64,000 nt of DNA. It comes from Pleomorphomonas diazotrophica. Lineage in GTDB: Bacteria; Pseudomonadota; Alphaproteobacteria; Rhizobiales; Pleomorphomonadaceae. Positions 34,053-42,281 of the stretch are shown here, piece after piece. The number at the start of each line of letters is the position of its first letter. The stretch's first letter is position 1. The notes under the pieces were generated by a model, which was not told the origin of the DNA, ran no database searches, and saw only the letters and a list, made by a program, of their open reading frames with translations. The position numbers were made by a program, and so were the translations under genes. The DNA is taken from contig NZ_PJNW01000014.1 of the NCBI RefSeq assembly GCF_002844595.1, positions 124,001 through 188,000 on the forward strand. Reading direction: 5' to 3'.

Positions 34053-36995
34053 ATGGTTCGCGTCATCACGGCCTTGTCGGGGCTGGTGTTGGTCGTCCTG
34101 GTGTTGCGCCTGGCGATGGCGCCGCTCTTTCCGCTCGACAAGTTCGTGGCGCCGGCGATCACTGCCTTCGAGGCCGATACCGGCACGGCGGTCCGGATCG
34201 CCGACGCCGATCTGCAACTCCTGCCGACGCCGCGCGTCGTAGCCACAGACGTGGCCATCGAACTGCCGGACGGCCTGGGGACCGTGCATGCGGAGCGTCT
34301 TCTGCTCGCCCTCAACCCGCTCCCCTTCCTGTCTGGTTCGGCAGAGCTCGACAGCGTGACGGTCGAGAGGCCGGTGTTGCGTCTTGCGCTCGGGGACGGA
34401 GATATCGACCCGGCCAAGGCGATCGGAGCCTTGGCTGGCCTTGCCGACCGGGCGGCCGTCCGGCAGTTCCAGGCGGCGGAGGGGCTGCTCACGCTTCAGG
34501 CGGGCGGCAGGGAAGCCAAGCTGAACGGGTTGACGGTGGCGGCCACCCGCGCCGGTGACGTCGATCGTCTTGCCTTCAAGGCGACGCTGAACGGCACGCC
34601 GCTGTCGCTGACCGTAGAGGCCGGATCGGCGGGGGCCGCGCGGGCGAAGCTCGCTGCGCCGGCATTGAACGTCGACCTTGATGGAGGAATGGCGGGCGGT
34701 GCCTTTGCCGGCCACCTCGACCTGTCGGTTCCGGACGCCACTGCGCTCGGCGGTCCCTCGGGGCCGGTGCAGCTCAAGGGCGCCATCACGCTGTCATCCG
34801 GACGGGTCGAGATGGTCGACGCTTCGGCCAGCGTCTTCGGCAGTTCCGGCCGGCTGTCCGCTGCGCTCGATCTTGCCGCGCCGCGTGCATCCGTCGACCT
34901 CCACGCCGATTTCGGGCGGTTGCCGGCCGGCTCGCTGGCGACGCTGGCCGCGCTTGCTGCAGACATCGGTTTCGATCCGATCAATGGAAGGGCGCCCTTT
35001 GATGCGGGTTTTGACCTCAAACTTGCCGAGGTCGCTCTTTCCGGCGGAAACGTCCGCCAGCTTCACGTTACCGCCGTCGATCGTGGCGGGCGCTTTGGCG
35101 CTCGGGTTGACGGGACGACGGGCGGAGGCATGCTGACGGGCCGGGTCGACCTCTTTCCCGACGGCAATGGCCGGCGGCTCGGCGCGTCCTTCATCGCCAA
35201 GAATGTCGCCATCGGTGAGGTCGCGGCGCTTGCCGGTCTCGAGTCGCCGCTCACCGGACGTCTCGCCGCCGACCTTCGTCTATCGGCTCATGGTCGGTCG
35301 GCCGATGAACTGGCGGCGACGCTTGCGGTCGACGGTGCCGGCCAACTTCGGGAGGGACGGCTTGGCGGGCTGCCGCTTGTCGGCAAGATCATGCTGCCGG
35401 CTCTGACCGAACTGTCTGCTGATCTCTCGGTGACGGGCCTCGACAAGCCGGCACTGCTCATCGGGCAGGCCAAGGCGGCATCCGGTATCGTCACATTCGA
35501 GGCGACAGCGGCGCCGCGCCGGCTGCTCGACGGTGGCTCGACACCCATCTCGGCCAAGCTCGATGGTTCCCTGCTCTCCGCCGATTTCGAAGGTGGGGTC
35601 GATCCCGTTGCCATCACGGCCAATGGCAGCCTGGCACTGGCGAGCCACAGGCTGGCGGCGCTCGCGGGAGTCTCCGGCCTGCCGGACAGCGCGTCGCTGG
35701 ACGGTCGCATTGAGGCCGGGATTGGCCGTCTGACCCTGTCGGACGCACGCCTGATGCTCGGCGACCGTGCCTTTGGCGGCCTGCTGGATCTCGCAACCGC
35801 CGGCGAGCGCAGCCGGCTCACCGGCCGTCTCAGCGGCGATAGGGTTGATGTCGCCGTTCTGGCTGGGGCGCTGTCCAACGCCGGCCAACGGCTTCCGGCT
35901 GCCCTCGATGCCGACCTGCGCATCGATGCGGGTGGTATTGCTGCCGGTCCGGTGGCGGCAACAGGCGGCCCGGTCGATCTTCGATTTGATGACAAGGGCG
36001 CCGAAATCGGGCTGCCGCGCCTGTCGCTCGGTGGGGGCAGCGGCGCGGTAACGCTGAGGGTCAAGGCGGGCGATCGGCCGAGTTTCGTCGTCAAGGGGCG
36101 AGTGGACGATGTGCGTCTTGCCAGCCTCGCGCCGCTCATCGGAACGGCCGTCGATGGCGAGTTCGATCTTGCCGCCGATATCACGGCCGAGGGCGGGGCG
36201 CGGACCGATCTTTTCAAGTCGGCCACCGGCACGGCCGACTTTTCCGTTTCACGTGGCGTGCTCGATGGCGTCGATCCCATGGCGCTGCTCGGTCGACTGG
36301 CCCGGGCGGTGCAGCATGGCTTCGGTTCAGGCACCGGGCAGGTCGGCTTCGACGCCCTGTCCGGACATCTGACAATCTCCAAGGGCGTGGCGATGAGCGA
36401 CGACCTCGCCTTTTCCGCTAGCGACCTTCAGCTGTCGGGTTCCGGCAGCCTCGGCCTCGCGGCCGGCACCTTGGATCTGCGGCTCAAGCCAAAGCTGAAG
36501 GGCTATCCCGATTTCGAGGCGCCGGTGGCTGTCGTCGGCCCGCTTGCCGCGCCGCGTCTCTATCCCGACTTGCCGGGGCTCGTGAGCGATCCTGTGGCCG
36601 GCTATGCGCGCCTTTCCGCCATGGCCGGCGGTTTTGCCCGCCTTGTCGAGGCGGACGCGCCGCCGAAGCTGGACGTCGTCAAGCCGGACGCCGTGACGTC
36701 TATGATCGACCGGCTCTCCTCCAAGCCGGCTAATGAGTCGGTCACCGAGACGGCGCCTCACGCGGACAAGGCACCGGTCAATGCACCCGTTGCCGAGGTC
36801 GCGCCAGCGGCAACGGTTGCGCCGCCGGCGCGCCTGCCGCCGCTTCCATTGGCGCGGCCCTCGTCTCGCCCGGCCGGCCGGGCCGGCGGGCCGCTCGACC
36901 TCGGGGCACTCAGCCGGATTCCCAGTAGCGCCGCACCGGCCAGCGCAGCGGCCAACGCGTGCCGACCGGGCCGCGACGGCCGCTGCATTCCCTGA
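34053..36995 (+). CDS. AsmA-family envelope protein
   Basis: Protein of 980 residues with an N-terminal membrane anchor (about 4-22, VITALSGLVLVVLVLRLAMAP) and a very long periplasmic region of repeating beta strands, the AsmA/TamB-like lipid-transfer architecture. AsmA signatures: AITAFEADTGTAVRIADADLQLLPTPRVVATDVAIELP (as successive short blocks) at the start, and LSGSGSLGLAAGTLDLRLKPKLKG near residue 810. The last 90 residues are Pro/Ala-rich and disordered. Start at 34053 after GGGGAGGC. It probably helps phospholipid movement to the outer membrane (family knowledge). Confidence 0.85.
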   Translation: MVRVITALSGLVLVVLVLRLAMAPLFPLDKFVAPAITAFEADTGTAVRIADADLQLLPTPRVVATDVAIELPDGLGTVHAERLLLALNPLPFLSGSAELDSVTVERPVLRLALGDGDIDPAKAIGALAGLADRAAVRQFQAAEGLLTLQAGGREAKLNGLTVAATRAGDVDRLAFKATLNGTPLSLTVEAGSAGAARAKLAAPALNVDLDGGMAGGAFAGHLDLSVPDATALGGPSGPVQLKGAITLSSGRVEMVDASASVFGSSGRLSAALDLAAPRASVDLHADFGRLPAGSLATLAALAADIGFDPINGRAPFDAGFDLKLAEVALSGGNVRQLHVTAVDRGGRFGARVDGTTGGGMLTGRVDLFPDGNGRRLGASFIAKNVAIGEVAALAGLESPLTGRLAADLRLSAHGRSADELAATLAVDGAGQLREGRLGGLPLVGKIMLPALTELSADLSVTGLDKPALLIGQAKAASGIVTFEATAAPRRLLDGGSTPISAKLDGSLLSADFEGGVDPVAITANGSLALASHRLAALAGVSGLPDSASLDGRIEAGIGRLTLSDARLMLGDRAFGGLLDLATAGERSRLTGRLSGDRVDVAVLAGALSNAGQRLPAALDADLRIDAGGIAAGPVAATGGPVDLRFDDKGAEIGLPRLSLGGGSGAVTLRVKAGDRPSFVVKGRVDDVRLASLAPLIGTAVDGEFDLAADITAEGGARTDLFKSATGTADFSVSRGVLDGVDPMALLGRLARAVQHGFGSGTGQVGFDALSGHLTISKGVAMSDDLAFSASDLQLSGSGSLGLAAGTLDLRLKPKLKGYPDFEAPVAVVGPLAAPRLYPDLPGLVSDPVAGYARLSAMAGGFARLVEADAPPKLDVVKPDAVTSMIDRLSSKPANESVTETAPHADKAPVNAPVAEVAPAATVAPPARLPPLPLARPSSRPAGRAGGPLDLGALSRIPSSAAPASAAANACRPGRDGRCIP

Positions 36996-37005
36996 CGGGA
37001 AAGGC

Positions 37006-39246
37006 TCAGCCCTTGTTTATCCCCACCGGTGGCAGTTTCGGCGCCCAGCGGGTGAGCAGGCCGGCGTTGGTCACCACGGACACCGAGCTCATGGCCATGG
37101 CGGCGCCGGCCAGCGCCGGCGTCAGCAGGCCGAAGGCGGCGAGCGGAATGCCGATGACATTGTAGATGAAGGCCCAGAACAGGTTCTGACGGATCTTCAG
37201 CGACGTGGCGGCAGCAATATCAAGGGCGGCGGCGACGAGGCGCGGATCGGGGCGCATCAGGGTGATGCCGGCCGTTTCCATGGCGACGTCGGTACCCGAA
37301 CCCATGGCAATGCCGACATCGGCGGCGGCCAGCGCCGGCGCGTCGTTGACGCCGTCGCCGACCATGGCAAGGCGGCCGCCGGCGGTGCGCAGGCTTTCCA
37401 CCTCGGCGGCCTTGCCTTCCGGCAGCACCTCGGCCCGCCAATCGTCGAGGCCGGCGGCACCGGCGATGGCGCGCCCGGCGGGTGGGCGGTCACCGGTCAG
37501 CAGCAGCGTGCGGATGCCGCGGCGGCGCAGTTCGGTGACGGCGGCGGGCGCTTCCGCGCGCAGGGCATCGGCATAACCGAACAGGCCGATGGCCCGGCCG
37601 TTCTCGGCGACATAGGCGAGCGTCATTTCCGGCCGGAGGCGGCCGAGGCCAGCCCTTTCGACCTCGGCATAATCAATGCCGTGTTCATCCATGAGGGCGG
37701 CGGTGCCGATGAAGACGTCGGCGCCCTCGACGCTCCCGGTGAGCCCTTTGCCCGGCACGGCTCTGACGTTTTCCGCGGCACGAGGCACGATGCCGTCGGC
37801 CACGGCGCGCCCAAGCGTGGCGCGGGCGAGCGGATGCTCCGACCCCGCCTGTGCGGCGGCCGCGACCGCCAGGAGGTGGGCCGGCTCGATCCCCTCGGCG
37901 GCGACGAGTTCCAAGAGCTCCGGATGGCCGACGGTAAGCGTGCCAGTCTTGTCGAACACGACGGTCTCGATATGGGCAGCGCGTTCCAGTACCTCGATGT
38001 CCTTGATGAGGATGCCGGCGCGGGCGGCGGCGCCGGTGCCGGCCACCAGGGCGGTCGGCGTGGCAAGGCCGAGAGCGCAGGGGCAGGCAATGACCAGAAC
38101 GGCAACCGCCGCGGCAAGCGCCTGCTCGATGCCGCCTCCAAGGATAACCCAGAGCACGAAGGCAATGGCGGCGACGACAACCACGGTCGGCACGAAGACG
38201 GTCGACACGCGGTCGACGAGGCGCTGCACCGGCGCCTTGCCGGATTGGGCGTTCTCGACGAGGCGGGTGATGCGGCCGAGCGTCGAATCCTCGCCGACTG
38301 CGCCCACCTCCACGGTGACGGCGCCTTCGCCATTGACGGCGCCGGTGACGACGGGCTCGCCGGAGGTCCGTCGCACGGGCAGGCTCTCGCCGGTGATGAC
38401 CGCTTCGTCGAAATGGCTCTCGCCGCCCAGGATGCGGCCGTCCACCGGAACGCGCTCACCGGGGCGGATCAGCACGCGGTCACCGGGCAACAGGCTGCTG
38501 ACCGGGACGACGGTCTGGCTGCCGTCGTCGGCGAGCTTGGTCGCCGTCTCGGGTCGCAGCGCCATCAGCGATCGGACCGCCCGGGTAGTGGAGGCCTTGG
38601 CGCGCTCTTCCAGGAACTTGCCGAGAAGGACCAGCGTCAGCACGACGGCGGATGCCTCGAAATAGAGGTGTTCCTCGACCATGTGGTGGATGGTCGCCAT
38701 CATGTAGACCGAAAAGCCCCAGGCGGCGGTGGTGCCGAGCGACACCAGCACATCCATGTTGGCGCCGCCGCCCCGGATCGCATTCCAGGCACCGCGATAG
38801 AAGCGGTGGCCAGCCAGAATCTGCACGGCGGTGGCAAGCACAAGCTGGATGGAGGCGGGCAGGATGTGGCCGAAGCCGGCCATCATCGCCACCATGGCAA
38901 CGACGAAAGGCAGTGTCAGCAGGGCGCAGACGAGGAGAAGCCAGCCGGTACGGCGACGGGCGGCAGCGGCTTCGGCCTCGCGCGCTTCCCGCTCGGCGCG
39001 CGCGATGACGGGATCGTCCGATCTCAGCGTTGCCGAGAAGCCGGCCCCGTCGACAGCTGCGACGACGGCGTCGGGCGTTATCTCCGGCCCGACCGCCACG
39101 TCGGCGCGCTCAAGGGCGAGGTTGACGCGCGCGTCGAGTATGCCCGGCGTCTTCTTCAGCACGCGTTCGAGGCGGGCCGAGCAGGCGGCGCAGGTCATGC
39201 CGCGGATATCGAAGGAACGAACGGAGTTTTCGGCGGGTTCGGTCAT
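37006..39246 (-). CDS. copA: Copper-exporting P1B-type ATPase
   Basis: Heavy-metal P-type ATPase of 746 residues. One N-terminal metal-binding domain with GMTCAAC (16-22), transport-site CPC in ACPCALGLATP, phosphorylation loop DKTGTLT, hinge GDGVNDAPAL, and in the last two spans FIYNVIGIPLAAF plus MAMSSVSVV; the YN and MxxSS residues place it in the Cu(I) subclass P1B-1. It probably pumps Cu+ to the periplasm. It lies 83 bp downstream of glk on the same strand but has a promoter-like spacer of its own. Confidence 0.95.
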   Translation of the reverse strand: MTEPAENSVRSFDIRGMTCAACSARLERVLKKTPGILDARVNLALERADVAVGPEITPDAVVAAVDGAGFSATLRSDDPVIARAEREAREAEAAAARRRTGWLLLVCALLTLPFVVAMVAMMAGFGHILPASIQLVLATAVQILAGHRFYRGAWNAIRGGGANMDVLVSLGTTAAWGFSVYMMATIHHMVEEHLYFEASAVVLTLVLLGKFLEERAKASTTRAVRSLMALRPETATKLADDGSQTVVPVSSLLPGDRVLIRPGERVPVDGRILGGESHFDEAVITGESLPVRRTSGEPVVTGAVNGEGAVTVEVGAVGEDSTLGRITRLVENAQSGKAPVQRLVDRVSTVFVPTVVVVAAIAFVLWVILGGGIEQALAAAVAVLVIACPCALGLATPTALVAGTGAAARAGILIKDIEVLERAAHIETVVFDKTGTLTVGHPELLELVAAEGIEPAHLLAVAAAAQAGSEHPLARATLGRAVADGIVPRAAENVRAVPGKGLTGSVEGADVFIGTAALMDEHGIDYAEVERAGLGRLRPEMTLAYVAENGRAIGLFGYADALRAEAPAAVTELRRRGIRTLLLTGDRPPAGRAIAGAAGLDDWRAEVLPEGKAAEVESLRTAGGRLAMVGDGVNDAPALAAADVGIAMGSGTDVAMETAGITLMRPDPRLVAAALDIAAATSLKIRQNLFWAFIYNVIGIPLAAFGLLTPALAGAAMAMSSVSVVTNAGLLTRWAPKLPPVGINKG

Positions 39247-39254
39247 GTCACACC

Positions 39255-39274
39255 TCTGCTGGTCCTATAGCAGA
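39255..39274 (-). promoter_or_regulatory. Inverted repeat overlapping the copA promoter
   Basis: TCTGCT-N8-AGCAGA arms lie 9-28 bp before the copA start and enclose CTATAG (39270-39265 on the minus strand), which could be a -10. A metal-responsive repressor or MerR/CueR-type activator is possible, but no -35 element was found. Confidence 0.35.
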
Positions 39275-39329
39275 TGATGGCTTCCGAACGCGCCGGTCCC
39301 ATTCACTTTGTCGTTTGCTCGTCAGCCGT

Positions 39330-40346
39330 TCAGCCGCGCCAGTGCCGCCCGTCGAGGCGCAGGCCGAAGGTGGAGGGGCGACGGGCGAAATCGACGAGGC
39401 CGGCCAGCGCCGGGCGGTCGTGGACGATGATCGCCGTCGGCAGCGAGGCCATCAGGCCCTGATGCGGATACTTGTCCTCGAAGGCGGCGCGGAAGCCGCC
39501 CTGCTGCAACACCTTGACGATGCGAGGCGCGATGCCGCCGGCCAGATAGACGCCGCCATGGGCGAGGAAAGTCAGGGCAAGGTTGCCGGCGATGCGGCCG
39601 AGATGCTCGGCGAACAGCGCGACGGTCTCGACGGCCAGCGGGTCGCCCGCCTCGGCGGCGGCGGTGACCGCGGCCGGCGTGTCACAGGCGGCAAAGGACT
39701 TGCCGGCGGCGGCAACCGCCCGGTAAAGGCGCAGAAGGCCGGAGCCGCAGATGATGGTCTCGCCGGTCACCCGGCCGCCGGCCCGCTCGATATGCGGCCA
39801 GATGTCATAATCGCGGGCCGTTACCGGCGCGAGGTCGATGTGGCCGCCCTCGCCGGGCACGGGCACCCAGAGGCCGGCGGCATCGACGAGGCCGGCGGCG
39901 CCGAGGCCGGTACCAGGGCCGATCACTACCTTGGTGCCGCGCTCGGGCGGAAGGGCGCCGCCGACGGCAACCAAATCCTTCGGCTTGAGACCGGGCAGGC
40001 AGAGGCCGAGCGCCTCGAAGTCGTTGAACAGGATGACATGCTCGAGCGCGAAGCGCTCGACGAGGCGCCTCGGGGTGACCACCCAGGGGCAGTTGGTGAG
40101 CTGGGTGCTCTCCTCGCCGATCGGCCCGGCCAGCGCGAAGACCAACGATTTCGGGACCGGCGCGCCGGCGTCGATCACCGCGCCCTGGATGGCGTCCTCG
40201 ACAGTCGGAAACAGCCGCGTTTCGACGGTGTCGAAATGGCGGATGTCGCCCTCGGCGTCGGCCAGGAGAGCGAAGCGGGCGTTGGTGCCGCCGATGTCGG
40301 CGAACAGGACCGGAAAGGTGACGACGCTGGAGGCGCTCTGGGACAT
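39330..40346 (-). CDS. glk: Glucokinase
   Basis: Glucokinase of the bacterial Glk (ROK-distant) family, 338 residues. The phosphate-binding motif FADIGGTNARFALL is at 15-28, the sugar region FNDFEALGLCLPGL and the ATP loop VIGPGTGLGAAGLV follow, with the metal-binding EGGHIDLAP. It phosphorylates glucose at C6 in the cytosol. It starts 12 bp after the mgsA stop, so the two form an operon, a pairing common in Rhizobiales: one enzyme feeds glycolysis, the other drains triose phosphate. Confidence 0.95.
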   Translation of the reverse strand: MSQSASSVVTFPVLFADIGGTNARFALLADAEGDIRHFDTVETRLFPTVEDAIQGAVIDAGAPVPKSLVFALAGPIGEESTQLTNCPWVVTPRRLVERFALEHVILFNDFEALGLCLPGLKPKDLVAVGGALPPERGTKVVIGPGTGLGAAGLVDAAGLWVPVPGEGGHIDLAPVTARDYDIWPHIERAGGRVTGETIICGSGLLRLYRAVAAAGKSFAACDTPAAVTAAAEAGDPLAVETVALFAEHLGRIAGNLALTFLAHGGVYLAGGIAPRIVKVLQQGGFRAAFEDKYPHQGLMASLPTAIIVHDRPALAGLVDFARRPSTFGLRLDGRHWRG

Positions 40347-40358
40347 CGTGATCTTCGC

Positions 40359-40781
40359 TCAGTCGGAGGAAACGGGGGCGGGGTGGAAACCGTCGGCGCG
40401 GATCAACAGCTCCGCCGTCGCACGGTTGAGGGCCATCGGAATGTCATAGACGACCGACAGGCGGGTCAGGGCCTTGACGTCGACGTCGTGCGGCATGGGT
40501 GACAGCGGGTCGATGAAGAAGATGAGTCCACTGAGCCGCGCCTCGGCGATCATGGCGCCGATCTGCTGGTCGCCGCCGAGCGGACCGCTCTTCAGGCGGG
40601 TGACGTCGAGGGCGGGGCAGGCATCCTTGATGCGGCCGCCGGTGGTGCCGGTGGCAAACAGGCGGAAGGCGGAAAGCCAAGCTTCGTGGGCGCGCGCGAA
40701 GGCAACCATCTCGTCCTTCTTGGCGTCGTGGGCGACGAGCGCGATGGCCGGGGGAACGGCAGATGCGATGGGCGCGGTCAT
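40359..40781 (-). CDS. mgsA: Methylglyoxal synthase
   Basis: Enzyme of 140 residues that turns dihydroxyacetone phosphate into methylglyoxal and phosphate. All key residues fall in the same positions as in E. coli: H18 and K22 ([10 protein letters not shown]), phosphate loop ATGTTG 43-48, catalytic D71 in GGDQQ and H98 in PMPHDVD. Start [11 protein letters not shown] at 40781 follows GAAGGAAACG; an ATG 12 codons upstream lacks this. First gene of the mgsA-glk operon; its toxic product is handled by gloB at 16.9 kb. Confidence 0.95.
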   Translation of the reverse strand: MTAPIASAVPPAIALVAHDAKKDEMVAFARAHEAWLSAFRLFATGTTGGRIKDACPALDVTRLKSGPLGGDQQIGAMIAEARLSGLIFFIDPLSPMPHDVDVKALTRLSVVYDIPMALNRATAELLIRADGFHPAPVSSD

Positions 40782-41205
40782 CGTTTCCTTCGGATGCAGC
40801 ATGGAACTCGCTGGCACGCTCTTAGCGCCTTTCCCCCTGAAACGGTATTGGTTTTGCTCCTCGCTCCTCTAAAATTTCAGAGGTAGAAGAAATTCTACCC
40901 CCGACTATTCTATGGGCAAATACGTAGTTTGAGGGCAGCCGCCGTAACTAAAACCGGCAAGTGGTGCCCTGTTGGTGCGTCGGTTGCGCGCGATTCCGCC
41001 TTTGCTGGTGCGTTTGGCGGCAGTGTGTGCCTCCACTAAAAGCGTAGTGCATCAATATTGTCCATTTGGTCAAAAACAGAAGAAAGACGATGCAATGGCG
41101 CAGAAAGCATGCTTAGGTATGCGCCACTCGGGGGAGGGGCATATTGGGGTTTCCTCCACCGATCAGCCCGAACGGGGGCTCCTTCCAAAAGGGGTGAGGA
41201 ACACG
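40782..41205. promoter_or_regulatory. mgsA / nucleoside-operon divergent control region
   Basis: A 424-bp gap. It holds two stacked inverted repeats: CCTCT-N8-AGAGG at 40866-40883 and GGTAGAA-gaaa-TTCTACC at 40882-40899, overlapping by two bases, followed by TATTCT at 40906-40911 that might be a -10. Further upstream CTGGCACG-N4-TAGC (40811-40826) keeps GG-N10-GC spacing like a sigma-54 site. From about 40920 to 41205 there is a long potential leader with GC-rich partial hairpins near the ribosome binding site but no riboswitch class I could recognise. Confidence 0.5.
40882..40899. promoter_or_regulatory. Perfect inverted repeat, likely operator of the nucleoside operon
   Basis: GGTAGAA and TTCTACC, 7-bp arms with a 4-bp spacer, in the divergent gap upstream of the BMP-type binding protein. 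It has the size of a LacI/TetR/GntR-type site. The cognate regulator is not in the window. Confidence 0.5.
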
Positions 41206-42201
41206 ATGATCAACAAACTGATCGGCGCTACCTTTGTCGCAGCCATGCTCACGAGCACGGCCATGGCGGCGGACATCAAGCCGGCGCTCGTCTATGGCAC
41301 CGGTGGCAAGTTCGACAAGTCCTTCAACGAGGCGGCCTATGGCGGCGCCGAGAAGTTCAAGGCCGAAACCGGTATCGAATACCGTGACTTCGAGCCGACC
41401 GGCGACACCCAGGGCGAGCAGGCGATTCGCAACTTTGCCTCCAAGGGCTTCAACCCGGTGGTGGCCGTCTCCTTCGCCTGGACCTCGGCCATCGAGAAGG
41501 TGGCTGCCGAGTTCCCCGACACCAAGTTCGTCATCGTCGACGCCGTCGTCGACAAGCCGAACGTCCGCTCGGTGGTCTACAAGGAAGAAGAGGGCTCCTA
41601 CCTCGTCGGCACCGTGGCCGGCCTGTTCTCGAAGACCGGCAAGGTCGGCTTCGTCGGCGGCATGGACATTCCGCTGATCCGCAAGTTCGAGTGCGGCTAT
41701 GAGCAGGGCGCCCGCGCGGCCAAGGCCGGCAACGAGGTGCTGCAGAACTTCATCGGCACCACCGGCGCCGCCTGGAGCGATCCGGTGCGCGGCGGCGAGC
41801 TCGCCAAGGGCCAGATCGACCAGGGCGCGGACGTCATCTACGCTGCGGCCGGCGCGTCCGGCATCGGCGTGCTGCAGACGGCTGCCGACCAGGGCAAGTA
41901 CTCGATCGGCGTCGACAGCAACCAGAACTACCTGCATCCGGGTTCGGTGCTGACCTCGATGGTCAAGCGCGTCGACCTCGCCGTCTACAACGCCTTCGCC
42001 GATGCCAAGGGTGACAAGTTCACCGCCGGCGTGCAGGCGCTCGGCATCAAGGAAGACGGCGTCGCCTGGGCCTATGACGACAACAACAAGCCGCTGATCA
42101 CGCCCGAGATCCTGGCGGCGGTCGAGAAGGCCAAGGCCGACATCGTGTCCGGCTCGGTCAAGGTTCACGACTACATGTCGGACAACTCCTGCCCGAAGTG
42201 A
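41206..42201 (+). CDS. BMP-family nucleoside-binding protein of an ABC importer
   Basis: Periplasmic binding protein of 331 residues, exported by a signal peptide MINKLIGATFVAAMLTSTAMA and cut before ADIKPALV. The BMP/PnrA (Med) family binds purine or other nucleosides; the marks are YGTGGKFDKSFNEAAYGGAEKF, GFNPVVAVSFAW and VGFVGGMDIPLIRKFECGYEQG (each as separate blocks). No lipobox, so soluble. Start at 41206 after GTGAGGAACACG; the open frame extends 78 codons upstream but is non-coding. First gene of the nucleoside operon, followed by a strong hairpin. Confidence 0.93.
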   Translation: MINKLIGATFVAAMLTSTAMAADIKPALVYGTGGKFDKSFNEAAYGGAEKFKAETGIEYRDFEPTGDTQGEQAIRNFASKGFNPVVAVSFAWTSAIEKVAAEFPDTKFVIVDAVVDKPNVRSVVYKEEEGSYLVGTVAGLFSKTGKVGFVGGMDIPLIRKFECGYEQGARAAKAGNEVLQNFIGTTGAAWSDPVRGGELAKGQIDQGADVIYAAAGASGIGVLQTAADQGKYSIGVDSNQNYLHPGSVLTSMVKRVDLAVYNAFADAKGDKFTAGVQALGIKEDGVAWAYDDNNKPLITPEILAAVEKAKADIVSGSVKVHDYMSDNSCPK

Positions 42202-42216
42202 TTCCACAATCGTGAG

Positions 42217-42260
42217 GGCGCAAGGCATGGCCGGTTTTCGGGCGTGCCTTGCGCCTTTTT
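42217..42260 (+). terminator. Intercistronic terminator/attenuator in the nucleoside operon
   Basis: GGCGCAAGGCA pairs perfectly with TGCCTTGCGCC (11 bp, 17-base loop) and is followed by five Ts. It stands between the binding-protein gene and the ATPase gene. Partial read-through would give more binding protein than transporter, a known pattern for ABC importers. Confidence 0.85.
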
Positions 42261-42281
42261 CGTATCCGGAGCCGTCAAGCC

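Noticed and set aside
36733-39270. 845-codon plus-strand open frame across copA
   Set aside because: Antisense shadow of a clear copper ATPase; composition is Gly/Asp/Arg/His-rich noise.
40920-41205. Purine riboswitch in the nucleoside operon leader
   Set aside because: No TATA-N-GTTTCTACC-like core or loop-loop motifs of known purine riboswitches; only weak GC-rich hairpins are visible.
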